64,000 nucleotides of DNA from Sesamum alatum (Eukaryota; Streptophyta; Magnoliopsida; Lamiales; Pedaliaceae): the NCBI GenBank assembly GCA_034509735.1, contig JACGWO010000004.1, forward strand, positions 26,765,395-26,829,394, in the 5' to 3' direction. The first letter of the stretch is position 1. Each line of letters opens with the position of its first letter. A program made the translations under genes and the position numbers. The notes under the pieces are model-generated. The model saw only the letters and a program-made list of their open reading frames with translations. It ran no database searches and was not told the DNA's origin. Of the stretch, positions 24,129 to 33,944 are shown in pieces.

Positions 24129-25178
24129 CTACATGGCTCTTCGCCAGTAGCCGTTTTTTCTCATGAGCACTGCTGCCCATCTGTAATTGTTGGCGTCCGT
24201 GTAAACTACCAACTCATCTTCGTCTTGGGGAATTGCAAGCTTTGGCAGGCTATTGCAAATCTGTTTTAACTCCCGGACCCTTTGCGTATGTATTTCCTCC
24301 CATTTCCACTTTGAACTTTCTGTTTCTTTCAGGAGTGGACGGAAATCCTTTCTGTATTTTGCAAGGTCCTTGATAAAGATTCCTGCAAAATTGACAACTC
24401 CTAAGAAGCTTTGGAGTTGTTTCTTATCTTTAAGAGTGTCAGGAAAATTGCGAATCTTCTCTACAATGTGTTCCTGCAACTCAATACCTGCCTCGTCAAT
24501 AAGAATTCCTAAAAATTCAATTTTATTGACAGCTATAATGGCTTTCTTTTCAGAGAGCACTAGTCCCTCCTTATGACATGCATCGGAAAATATTTCAAGT
24601 TGTCTAATATGATCCTGTATATTTTTAGATGCAATCAAGATATCGTCTATGTAAACAAACATAAACTCTAGATAGTCTTTGAAAAGATTATCCATCTTTC
24701 TTTGAAATATCTGGGGTGCATTGGCAAGTCCCATTGGAAGTACATTCCAGATATATTGTCCATGAGGTGTGGAAAATGCAGTATATTTCTTTGAGTCATT
24801 TTCCATCTTAATCTGATAGAATCCAGATTTGCAATCAAACTTAGAAAACACTTTAGCACCTTTAATGCAATCAATTAAGTGTTCTCTACTTGGGATATAA
24901 TAACCATCAAATTGTAATATTCTATTGATGCCTTGATAGTTAATAACTAACCTGGGTTTACCTCTTTTTATCTCACCATGATTTCTTACCAGAAAACCAG
25001 GGCTACTATAGGCAGAGACTCCAGGCTCAATGAGTCTAAGATTGATATGCTCTTTGATGATCTCCTGCATATCTTTCTTATCCTCCATGTTCATTTGGAT
25101 GGGCTTGTATCGGACATACTCGTACTTGCATTCCTCTTTGACCTTTAGAGTAGCCTCGATCTTGTTTTTTCCCACCAT
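24129..25178 (-). pseudogene. Pararetroviral reverse transcriptase fragment of pol
   Basis: The RT palm and fingers are well preserved over about 349 residues: RPLVINYQGIN-type motif (about 75-84), FDCKSGFYQI with Asp115, PMGLANAPQIFQRKM (about 148-162), YIDD (176-179), FLGILID, and the thumb/connection. The N-terminal start of the RNase H domain (VVYTDANN) closes the frame. YIDDILIAS and the overall spacing are typical of Caulimoviridae rather than Ty3/gypsy; there is no integrase downstream. It is out of frame with the protease upstream (break near 25170) and with the rest of RNase H downstream (near 24120-24160), so no continuous pol product can be made. Confidence 0.9.
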
Positions 25179-25867
25179 GCCAAAGGATTCTCACTGAAAT
25201 TCCTTTGAATAAGTCTCTTGACATTCTCGAGAGAGAGTTTACTTTCTCCGTCCATGTCCATCGACCTGCATTCTTGTATAGCTTCCTTTAAGATCCTAAG
25301 ATCTTCTTCCGAAGCATCATCAAAGCCCTGTTGCCTGAAAGACAAAAGAGCCTTACCAAATTTTCTTTTATCCTGCATTTTTGGATGGGTTAATTTGGCA
25401 TCATCACCACGTTTGCTGCGAAAATTTATGGGCATTATCCTGTTAAATGCCTTTTCTCTTCGCAAAACCTGTATCTCGCTACCACAGTTAGTAGTAAAAA
25501 TCAACAGATTTTTGTGGTTATCCTGGACATATTTTGCAAAGGTTTGGATGAAATTATTACCTAACAAAATATCTGCTCCTGTATCATGAAAGTAAATAGG
25601 AGGCGTTTTTACCTTGAACCAAGGTGTTCCAAATGCTCCTCCAATCATGATTTTTGCTTCTCGTATACCCTTATTGAGTACAAGAATTTTTTGTGAAAAA
25701 TCCCTTCCTGCAATAATGGGTAAGGATTCCATAGCTTCGCTAGGGAATACACCAGGTTTTGCCGTGCAAATCCCTGATCCTGAGTCAATATAAGCTGCAA
25801 AATATTCTGACTTATATTGTTCATACAACATACCAACAGATATGTATATAGAAAAGGGGCTCGTCAT
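25145..25867 (-). pseudogene. Pararetroviral aspartic protease, N-terminal part of pol
   Basis: This 240-residue frame has a retroviral-type aspartic protease active site DSGSG (Asp28) after a hydrophobic strand (AAYID) and a second conserved ADILLGNNFI (about 93-102). It would cleave the viral polyprotein. Its ATG overlaps the stop of the movement-protein frame by 4 nt (ATGA), so translation was probably coupled. The frame leaves the pol sequence near residue 230, where a frameshift separates it from RT. Confidence 0.82.
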
Positions 25868-27096
25868 TCAATTCTAATGGTATAACCATCCAAACTGAAT
25901 TCCATACCATTACCTTTCCTACCCCATGGTTTATGATCTTCAAGGAAATTTATTCCTAGAGTCATTATCCCATTTTCTCGTCCTGTAACAATAATCTCAT
26001 GGCCTGCTATTTCTAGCATACCTTCATATTTTCCCACAACAGGTTGTTGTAGATGGTATAAGTCATCACAAGGAAAACAATTTTCTGTTCTAGTGATGTC
26101 AAATATAACTTGGATTTGTTTCCAGCCTTCAGGGCACCTAAGTTTTACGTTATCCACCCTAATAGCTCGAGGCTTTAACAACTCGGGTTCCTTTCCCTTA
26201 TAGGCCATAATCCTATCTTCTGAAAAGGATATCCTGCTACTAAATTCAGTTTTAGAACTAAGGGTTCGATCTAAAACCGGGTGATCTTTTATCAAGATAT
26301 CAACACCACCTATTCTAGGTATTCTAATAGGATCTGGTGTCATTACCTTAGCGAATTCCTTGAAAATTCTAGGAATTTCAATATACTCTTTCCTAAGAAA
26401 TAAATCAGAATGATGTGTGTTGGAAAGGGCGTAAGCTATTCTATATGTTATAGAATATGGTCTATTCCCATCTTTCATAAGATCCTTTCTTTTAAAATCC
26501 TGATGAAGGGTTAAGACTCTACTGAAATCTTGGTCTGCTAGGTTGTATGCTATCCTAGGATGAATATCAAACATCAATTTTCCTGCATACAAATTTCCTA
26601 TCATTGTCCCAAGACAACCATCTCTTAAGTTATTGATTCTTCTATCCATTATTGACAGATGTATTTCTGAATCAATTCCTTCCTTAAAAGTTGCTTTTAT
26701 TACTACTTCAATAGCTCCTATATGGATCCATTTCATAGTAACCGCTACTTCCTCTCTAAGTTTACTTAATTCTTCAAGAATTTCTTCTTTAGGAATAAGT
26801 TGCATTTCCATAACATTACCAGTAAGTTCCATAGGAATTGCAAACTCACCTGAACTTACTTTGTAGATGATATGATGTTTCCTCTGGTTTAGTCCTATCT
26901 GGTTAAGGACTCTTCCGATTCCTCCAATCCTAAATCCGTCATATGGGCAGAGATTAGAGTCTTGTCTCATGATTCTTTCCATGGTTTTGTTTGATACCGT
27001 CAACTTTGAAAAGAATCCTGATAGGCTATCTGAGGTTTGGAGCCTATCTCCTTCGTTGTAATTACTCTGATTCGGTTGAAGATCCATCCGAATCAC
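25864..27096 (-). CDS. Pararetroviral movement protein (30K superfamily)
   Basis: This is an intact 410-residue frame. Residues about 121-201 carry the core of the 30K movement proteins as found in caulimovirids (MKWIHIGAIEVVIK, IMDRRI, LGTMIGNLYAGKL, then a predicted strand ending LTLHQDF). Such proteins line plasmodesmata to move virions or nucleic acid between cells. The start overlaps the end of the coat-protein frame by 35 nt and the stop overlaps the protease start by 4 nt. It lies after the coat protein. This order is known from cavemovirus/solendovirus-type genomes and differs from badnaviruses and tungroviruses. Confidence 0.8.
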   Translation of the reverse strand: MIRMDLQPNQSNYNEGDRLQTSDSLSGFFSKLTVSNKTMERIMRQDSNLCPYDGFRIGGIGRVLNQIGLNQRKHHIIYKVSSGEFAIPMELTGNVMEMQLIPKEEILEELSKLREEVAVTMKWIHIGAIEVVIKATFKEGIDSEIHLSIMDRRINNLRDGCLGTMIGNLYAGKLMFDIHPRIAYNLADQDFSRVLTLHQDFKRKDLMKDGNRPYSITYRIAYALSNTHHSDLFLRKEYIEIPRIFKEFAKVMTPDPIRIPRIGGVDILIKDHPVLDRTLSSKTEFSSRISFSEDRIMAYKGKEPELLKPRAIRVDNVKLRCPEGWKQIQVIFDITRTENCFPCDDLYHLQQPVVGKYEGMLEIAGHEIIVTGRENGIMTLGINFLEDHKPWGRKGNGMEFSLDGYTIRIE

Positions 27097-28501
27097 TTTC
27101 TATTTCTTCCTCGTAGATGCTTTCATCTGAGGGAAGATCTTCGAATTGATAGATTGGTACCAAATCACCATAGTAGACTGCATCTAGGATGTCGTTTGTG
27201 GCTTCAAACTGGCGTAATTCACCACGTTTCTGCGGGCAATCTGGGGAGATATGTCCCTTTGCTCCGCACGTCCAGCAGTTGCAATCCTTAAAACTTTCAT
27301 TAGCTCGGGTATGGGCTCTTCTGAAAGTTCTTCTTGTAGGGGTTCGTCCTCTGGATTTCGCCTCTGATCGTCTAGATCCTTGGGATGAAACCCTTATTGG
27401 TCCTGTTCTCTGTCCAGATTTGTATGATCTGGCTTTTAATTTAGACCACCATGATCTTCTTCTAAAAGAGGATTTTCTGGAACTCCTGGAATAAGAGTCA
27501 CCACCTTGCTTTCTCCTCTTCTTTTGCTCGCTTGATTCCCCTATAATAGTTGGAAAATCATTATTATCACAACAGAGAGGGGTTCTTTTGATTTTACCTC
27601 TCAGTCTCTTCATGTTCTTTTGGACGGATGCTTGGTAACACCAATCCTTCAGTTTGTCTTTAAGAAAAGACATCCTCCTTGCAACTGAATCCAGCTGCCC
27701 TGCAGGTACTTTGTAAGATTGTATCAACATTTCCCTCCACGGGCTGCAGATCTTTGCAAAGAACATTGGGGCGGCTACTTTGGTTGTTACCCCACTCTGG
27801 AAGAAGTATTTGCGGAACCAATAGATATATTCGTCTACAGCACAGATACTTCTTAACTCGAGACCAAAGAGAGCTTGTGCATACTCCCTAGCCTTTTCCG
27901 TTCTGCTTCCTTCGAAGTATCCATCTCCGATGAAATGGATTTTGATTAGCCTCCCGAGCCTATCCGCGATTGCACTTTTAGACTCCCCTTCAAGGATGCT
28001 TGCTTTGGTCTCTTCTGGGGTATTATCCCACCCGATCTTTACCGACCCTTCTAAGCTTAACTCCAAAAGTTTTATGAAGTTATCTTTGTCTAGTTCCAAC
28101 GTAGTTGCTGCAATTTTCATGGCTGCAACCCATTCATCTATCAGCTTCTCGATGTTTCGGAAGTCGATAACATCCAGGTTGAGTACCGTGCCATATGGGT
28201 GTAAGCGCTGGAGCATGGTCCTTGCCCATGGTGTGTTCTCAGGCACTCGTTTTGGATTTCTTCCTGGATTTTCTCGCAATCTTGTCCCCACGAAGGTAGG
28301 GGTAGCATTGGTGTGAAAATCTGTACCTTCTCTCATTGGCTGATCCTGTGGTGGATCATTTGAGCCTGTGCTTCCCTCCGGCGGTGGTAAAGCTGGAGCG
28401 ACCTCATTGGTTTGAATATTAACTAAATCCACAATCCCTAGTTGGGAAAAGGATTCAGCTAACTCTTGTAGATCCGATAGATCCACTCTAGATATCTCCA
28501 T
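27062..28501 (-). CDS. Pararetroviral coat protein with CCHC zinc knuckle
   Basis: This is an intact 479-residue frame. It has a variable Pro/Gly-rich N-terminus, a helical capsid core (about 95-300, containing WVAAMKI and EYIYWFRKYFF), a strongly basic Arg/Ser-rich stretch (about 325-400), the zinc knuckle Cys409-x2-Cys412-x4-His417-x4-Cys422, and an acidic Ser/Glu tail. Core, basic region, knuckle and acidic tail in that order are the caulimovirid coat-protein signature; the knuckle binds pregenomic RNA. The ATG shares one base with the stop of the preceding ORF (TAATG). Confidence 0.88.
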   Translation of the reverse strand: MEISRVDLSDLQELAESFSQLGIVDLVNIQTNEVAPALPPPEGSTGSNDPPQDQPMREGTDFHTNATPTFVGTRLRENPGRNPKRVPENTPWARTMLQRLHPYGTVLNLDVIDFRNIEKLIDEWVAAMKIAATTLELDKDNFIKLLELSLEGSVKIGWDNTPEETKASILEGESKSAIADRLGRLIKIHFIGDGYFEGSRTEKAREYAQALFGLELRSICAVDEYIYWFRKYFFQSGVTTKVAAPMFFAKICSPWREMLIQSYKVPAGQLDSVARRMSFLKDKLKDWCYQASVQKNMKRLRGKIKRTPLCCDNNDFPTIIGESSEQKKRRKQGGDSYSRSSRKSSFRRRSWWSKLKARSYKSGQRTGPIRVSSQGSRRSEAKSRGRTPTRRTFRRAHTRANESFKDCNCWTCGAKGHISPDCPQKRGELRQFEATNDILDAVYYGDLVPIYQFEDLPSDESIYEEEIESDSDGSSTESE

Positions 28502-28887
28502 TATTTTATGGATTTGATGATCTCGATGATTTGTTCCTCTTGTGTCTTTGGCTTCGAGATCTCCTTCGCCTTTCCTTTCTGATGTAGGAAAGATACTGGT
28601 CCAAGGGCGTCCCTGATGCGTTCCTGATGAGATCTGGATGTCTCAGGGGTATTCCTTTGATTTCTTCTCAGATCTGTAACCTCAATCTTCAGATCTGTAA
28701 GATCTTTCTGTAGATCTGGTAGGATTTTTAAGATCTCATCCATCTTTTGGTTCAAGAGGTCTATTTTCATAGGTATATGGATTAGCCTATGTCCATAGTC
28801 TTGAACTGTCTTTTGTACCTCTCTAAGGTCCTGAGAATACTTCGAGGTATCCGGTTCGAGTTCCTTCCAATCAGTTCCTTTAATCAT
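28501..28887 (-). CDS. Pararetroviral small coiled-coil protein (virion-associated-like)
   Basis: This is an intact 128-residue frame. A long heptad pattern (about 20-75; IDLLNQKMDEILKIL, LQKDLTDLKIEV) predicts a coiled coil, followed by a basic region. Its position and form match the ORF2/virion-associated proteins of badnaviruses, tungroviruses and caulimoviruses, which form coiled-coil oligomers and bind nucleic acid or the capsid. It begins 5 nt after the preceding stop and ends in a TAATG overlap with the coat-protein start. The function is inferred from architecture and position. Confidence 0.65.
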   Translation of the reverse strand: MIKGTDWKELEPDTSKYSQDLREVQKTVQDYGHRLIHIPMKIDLLNQKMDEILKILPDLQKDLTDLKIEVTDLRRNQRNTPETSRSHQERIRDALGPVSFLHQKGKAKEISKPKTQEEQIIEIIKSIK

Positions 28888-28892
28888 TATTT

Positions 28893-29252
28893 TTAGAACT
28901 GTATTTTTTTCAGGAATCTACCTGTTCCGGATCTCTTGGCTGGGATTCTTCCATGGATCTCAGCTCCCTGTAGACGTCTTACTGCATTTCCCGGTAACGT
29001 CTCTCGAACATGGCAATGTCTATGCCATTCCTCTCTTTCTTCTTTTGGAAGAAATGACGCATCGACCAACCTCGGACTGTTGGTGATATTTCTAAGAATT
29101 TCCATAAGAAATTCTGTTTTTTGTATTTTCAGAATCTGAAAATACTCCCTGTTTTCAGTGTAACTCGAACTTTCGCTCGGTTCCATGCTTTTAAAGTTCT
29201 CCTCCGTTAGGGATAAAACATCAATATGTAATATAAACAAATATTTCTTCAA
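28893..29252 (-). CDS. Pararetroviral first ORF, unknown function
   Basis: This 119-residue frame is the first after the primer-binding site. The true start may be the second Met (MEPSESSS, about residue 23), since the upstream part reads through leader sequence that is also duplicated at the far end of the element. The central part contains WHRHCHVRETLPGNAVRRL and the C-terminus is basic. Small first ORFs are common in badnaviruses and tungroviruses; I cannot assign a function. Confidence 0.55.
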   Translation of the reverse strand: MKKYLFILHIDVLSLTEENFKSMEPSESSSYTENREYFQILKIQKTEFLMEILRNITNSPRLVDASFLPKEEREEWHRHCHVRETLPGNAVRRLQGAEIHGRIPAKRSGTGRFLKKIQF

Positions 29253-29486
29253 TAAACCTTGGCTCTGATACCATTTGGTTTGAGCAGGGGTTAAATTTAT
29301 TAAAGGAACACAATTTGGACTAAATTGTTCAAGAAAAGTTGCAAAAGGGTAAATATGTCCAAAATACTGCCAGAGGACTAAAATTACTCATTTTTGAAAG
29401 TTACAGGACTAAAATTAAAACAGAGAAACTTAAAGGACTAAAATTAATAGATGGTAAAGTTAACGGACTAAACTAGTATTTTCCCC
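29190..29486. repeat. Right inverted arm of the pararetrovirus element
   Basis: This arm pairs with 21484-22010. It contains the terminal TTAGTCC repeats, the tRNA-Met primer-binding site, the 19-mer complementary to 21928-21946, and the region encoding the first residues of ORF1. Confidence 0.7.
29261..29273 (-). promoter_or_regulatory. tRNA-Met primer-binding site of the pararetrovirus
   Basis: TGGTATCAGAGCC on the minus strand is the classic sequence complementary to the 3' end of plant initiator tRNA-Met, used to prime minus-strand DNA synthesis in caulimovirids and many plant retroelements. It lies just upstream of the first viral ORF. Confidence 0.9.
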
Positions 29487-30157
29487 TTTAAATAAATTAG
29501 GTTTTCTAACCAATCAAAAATGTTCTTAGTAATTAAAAAAATTCAAAAATATCAGCAAAAAGTATTGGTCAAAATTAACTTGATTTTGGTCAAACATCAT
29601 TTTGCTATATATATATATATAGATATTGATTTAACCTAACAGGCAATATAAAATATAAGTTTATTAACTATGTCACGCCCCAAAAGTACTAACCCAAATC
29701 ATAACCACAATAGGTTCATCAAACTAATAACCCGATAACCAGAACAATAACAAATCGTAACTATTTCAACCATTTTTCTCAATTACCTTGAATTCTTTCT
29801 TAGGTCAGCTAGCTTGACTTGTCACGTTATCGCTTGTATTTCGAGAAAGAAATTTTTAAAATACATAAGCAAAAAGCATAGTGAGGCCATGAGTGGGTGC
29901 CATGTAGAAAAAAAAAAATAGTCATATAAGAAAATTCGATCAAAATACTTAAATCACATCGTATTCACTGGCACCAACAATAAATCAAGTCTATGAAGAC
30001 CATATCAGGCGAAGACGGAATCACATGATTACCACCTTGTGTCTCCCAAAAAACCATTTACTACCTTATACTCTATGCAGGAAACGACCCTGCGACCACA
30101 TTGAACTGGCCATGCCTAGGTACATGGCGACGCCAATCACATGCAGACAACCTCCAG

Positions 30158-31202
30158 CAATGTTTTGAACACCGAACCGGCAATCGAACCGGATAAGTTA
30201 CTGGGTCACTGGTCCAACTGGTTGGATCAGATTAAAAATATCGGTTGACCCGGACCATACTATATACATCTATATATATATATATCTATGTGTAGCATAT
30301 CAATAACTTATATATTAATTGATGAATTTTTTAAAAAAATGTATTCAAATAAGAAAGTTTCGAAAATTTCAAAAGAAAATCCTTTCAATTAACAACAACA
30401 ATATTTAATAAAAAGTACACAAAATAAATTCAACAATTGATAGAATGAATACAGTTAATAACAATAATAGATAAAATGTTATAATTTATTTTTTCTAATT
30501 TATAAAGTAGAAAATTCAACTCTATTAAAAAATACCAACCAACTTGATTAAAAATTTAACTATAAAAACAAATAGTAATTAAAATTAAAAACAACAAAAT
30601 TTAACAATTATTAATAATTACTAAAATTGATAACAACAATAAAAAAATCAAATCAAGGAAATAACAATAATAAAGACATCAAATTAAGAAAATATCAACA
30701 ATAAAGAAATTAGATTAGGAAATAGCTAGGTTCAAGTTCCCATATATGAAGGTTTCTCTCTCTTCTTTTTTTACACGGCTTTGTCTCTTCTTCTTCCTCA
30801 TTTTAAACTACCATTAAAATAATAGATTTCCACCATCTCCTTCTTCTTCTTCTTCTTGCTCATTCTCGCTGGATTCAAACCTCAAGCGATTTCCTCATAG
30901 TGCGTCGCCATTGAAGAAATTTTCTATTTTGTTGTCGCTGCCGTTGAAGAAGTCGCCGCCGCGGGCAGCTGTTGAAGAAGCCCGCGCGCCGTCGTCGCCT
31001 GTTCTTCTCTCTTCTATTTTTTTAATGAGACGGGTTGATGGCTTCAGTTTTTTGACCGATTTTACTGGTTTTTACGGATTTTGACCAGTCCACTCTGGGT
31101 TTGACCTCCCCGATTCATACATCCTCATCTGGATTGGACACAGGTCCAGTTCCTGGTCGGATCGGTTGAACCGGCTGATCCGGTTCGGGTTTAAAAATAT
31201 TG
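30158..31202. mobile_element. Non-autonomous hAT element
   Basis: Inverted ends start CAATGTTTTGAACACCGAACCGG-like at left and CAATATTTTTAAACCCG at right on the complementary strand. They are flanked by an exact 8-bp direct repeat ACCTCCAG (30150-30157 and 31203-31210), the hAT size. Subterminal regions carry repeated CCGGTT motifs. The interior has a short GC-rich patch (30930-31000) but no transposase. Confidence 0.85.
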
Positions 31203-32620
31203 ACCTCCAGCCTGCCTGTGAAAGGACACCTAAATGGGAACTGAACGACGAAGCCTCAACTGCCAGCCCAATGCTACCCCAGCGTGCCCGCCGAATCGTC
31301 CAGCCCCGAGCCCATTGACCGCTTAGCAATAACCACATGAACAAATCCAGAAGCCAGTCGGACAAATATATAGGAAATAGACCATTTAAAAACCGCATGC
31401 ATATTGAATATTGCGATGAATTGAAACACATCAAATACGTGGGACCTCTTGGATACTCATATGGACTGTGGTTCCCAACAAAATTTCATAACAAATACCA
31501 GAATACCACATGACAAGATTAATAATCACGTTGTAGCACTTACCTCCATAGAGTTCCAAATGCCCAATCAACCCATATAGATTACTAAGAATCATATTCA
31601 TTTTCTTTCATGTGAATGAACAATTTCAAGAAACGTTTTACTCAACTTCGTCACAAGAAAAAGACCATATTTTATACATATATTAGCCATGCACGATAAC
31701 AATAATATTCCTCCAGTTTTGCAAACTAATATAATTTTAAATGGCACTCACCGTAAAGCCCACGTGATTAGTGTGGTATACAGCTGGACTTATTTTGAAG
31801 AAATTGTGTTGATAGTTCATCTCCAATCCCATCCTATTATTCCAATATATATTTAAGACTATGAAAATGACAGTCACGTATACCTTAATGTAGCTATATA
31901 CTATTTATATCTATATTCATATACTAAATAGAAAAGAGATACTTTTATACATCTGTATCCATTGTATTTCTTTTACATTTTGATTAGTCAACTAAATATA
32001 ATTAGCTAAGGTAATTGAAAAATAACGACGATTGGCCAACATGATCGCTCCATAATTAAATGTAGTATTCTCCATGGCATTCATAATTTACAGTGTCAAT
32101 TTAATTAAAATTAATAAAACTCAATTAATTAAAAATTAGTATTTTATAATTTACACCTTTAATGAGTCGAGAATATTATCAACTTCTTATCTTAAATACT
32201 ATTAACCATAATAACTCTTATATTTACTTAATAAAGACCTAATTTTGTTAAAAAGGGTAATTATTCACAAATACTATTTACTAACCAAAATAAATACAAT
32301 TATTAAGAAGCAATTAAAATGATATTGAAACAATAGATTAATGTTCAATTAACTATTAGGTCTCAGGAAATAAATTTAGGTGTAATTAATTAATTACAAT
32401 TAGTCATATAATATCAAGCTTACTAATAATCAAATAAGAATTGACTTCAAACAAAACTGATCAATTAATTAAAACTAGTTATTAGGGACTAATCTATCAA
32501 TTAAAGATAATCTAATTAACAAATAATTAATCTAATTGATAATACCTTTATCATTTATAATTATAATCTGAATATAAAATTAGTCATGAAATCACAAATG
32601 AGTGAACATAATAAATTAAT

Positions 32621-33416
32621 GGGTTAAATACAATTATCACCCCTGAAATATTCACCCTGCATCAATTACCCCCCTAAAGTATTAAAACCTTCAAAAATCC
32701 TCCTGGCCTTCTAACTCCTTTCATTTTTAAATTGAAAAAGTCTATTTTACCCTTACTAAAAACTTCTTTTTGAAGAAAAATTAAAGAAAATTTTAAAACA
32801 CCAAAACCACTCTTTTTTAAAACTTTGTCTAATTCCAGTTTCACTTGTTCATCGAGCTCTTTTTATTTCTATAATGCTAAAGTACTTGAAGCTCATTTTA
32901 TTTTATTTTCTCTTGTTTGGCAAACCAAATTAAAAATAAATTTATACATGCATATATATATATATATATATATTTACTTAAACAAATATACAATTAATAA
33001 AACCGAAAGAGCATGAGGTAATAAGAAAATATATAATTAATATATATATTTATATATATGGTAATTATTTAAATGTGGAAATTATATGAATGTATAAATT
33101 TTTTTTTAACTTGGTTTGACAAATAAGTGAAACTAAAATAAATGAGCTCAAATGCTTTAGAATTATAAAAATAAAAAGAGCTCGATGAACAAGTGAATAA
33201 AATTAGATAAAACTTAAAAAAAGAGTGATTCTCGTATTTTAAAAATTCTGTTAATTTTTTTTTCATAAATCAATTTTTAGTAAGGGTAAAATGGAATTTT
33301 TGAATTTCAAAATTAAAGGTGTTAGAAGGTTAGGGTTTTTTTTTTAAGGTTTTAATACTTTAGGGGGGTAATTGATGTAGGGTGGATACTTCAGGGGTGG
33401 TAACTATATTTAATCC
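32621..33416. mobile_element. MULE-type MITE with long inverted repeats
   Basis: This 796-bp element has inverted ends starting GGGTTAAATACAATTATC at left and GGATTAAATATAGTTACC at right on the complementary strand, both continuing into CACCCCTGAA and ATCAATTACCCCCCTAAAG. It is flanked by an exact 9-bp direct repeat TAAATTAAT (32612-32620 and 33417-33425). A TA-rich microsatellite lies in the middle. There is no coding. Confidence 0.88.
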
Positions 33417-33655
33417 TAAATTAATTCATTTAGTTAGCTATTTCTTCCTAGCTAATCAAAGTTAAATCAGGACTTAACCATAAGATAGCTGATAAAATTT
33501 GAATATTTACCTAAATCTTAACTAATAAACAGAGGAAGCCATTTCATAAGTTTAACAATCAAAAGAATAAATAAATAGTTTAATCTAATCAGTATTATCA
33601 ACTAGTAAATTAATTACCCTACGATTACGGAGCCAAGAGTTGCTGCTCCTTTTGG

Positions 33656-33658
<3 letters not shown>

Positions 33659-33702
<44 letters not shown>
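33659..33702. repeat. (GA)n microsatellite
   Basis: This is an uninterrupted GA dinucleotide run of 44 nt. Open frames through it give Ser/Leu repeats that are not proteins. Confidence 0.97.
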
Positions 33703-33706
<4 letters not shown>

Positions 33707-33944
33707 ACTTGTCTGGAGGAATTTGAGTGGGTGCCAGATATATAAGAAGGAGGGCCTCACCTCTTTTATTTCTACTTTTACTCCTGAGCATGCATAGCAA
33801 GATGGGTGGCAGCCCCCAATTTTCAACTTCTTATTCTTTTTTTTCAAAAAAATAAATTCATAAAATTTATAATTTAGTCCATTAATTTCTAAACTTATAT
33901 AATTTAATCCTAAAAATCTTATAAAGTTTCAATTTAATCCCTTA

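Larger units (their letters stand above)
21484..29486 (-). mobile_element. 8.0-kb inverted-repeat element carrying an endogenous pararetrovirus (Caulimoviridae)
   Basis: The 8003-bp unit has diverged inverted ends (GGGAAAAAGAATATTTTC at left, GGGGAAAATACTAG at right on the complementary strand), with several TTAGTCC-TTAACTTT motifs at each end. It is flanked by a 9-bp direct repeat TTTAAATAA (21475-21483 and 29487-29495). The paralogous Helitron has one copy of the 9-mer (35467-35475, complementary strand) in matching flanks, so the whole unit inserted as one piece. Inside, on the minus strand, are a tRNA-Met primer-binding site and ORFs for coat, movement and protease/RT/RNase H proteins, which define a caulimovirid. 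Ordinary endogenous pararetroviruses lack such termini. The 9-bp repeat is AT-only, so its size is less certain than that of the 17099 MULE. Confidence 0.8.
16800..29623 (-). mobile_element. Non-autonomous Helitron interrupted by two younger elements
   Basis: On the minus strand the 5' end at 29623 reads TCTATATATATA..TATAGC and is preceded by A. The 3' end at 16800 is CTAG followed by T, just after a hairpin-like CCGTGCGCATGG. Net of insertions the element is about 3.4 kb. It matches the Helitron at 35344-38865 in opposite orientation along its whole length, including a distinctive stretch at 20870-21060 versus 35930-36170. No Rep/helicase coding was found, so it would need proteins supplied in trans. 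The two insertions (17099-18505 and 21484-29486) each have an intact empty site in the paralogue, confirming that they came later. Confidence 0.85.

Noticed and set aside
24129..25178. RT as part of a Ty3/gypsy retrotransposon
   Set aside because: No integrase follows RNase H, a 30K-type movement protein and a caulimovirid-type coat protein precede it, and no LTRs flank the unit.
21484..29486. The flanking repeats as LTRs of a retroelement
   Set aside because: The end sequences match in inverted, not direct, orientation.
33585..33847. Ser/Leu-repeat open frames
   Set aside because: They are translations of the (GA)n microsatellite.
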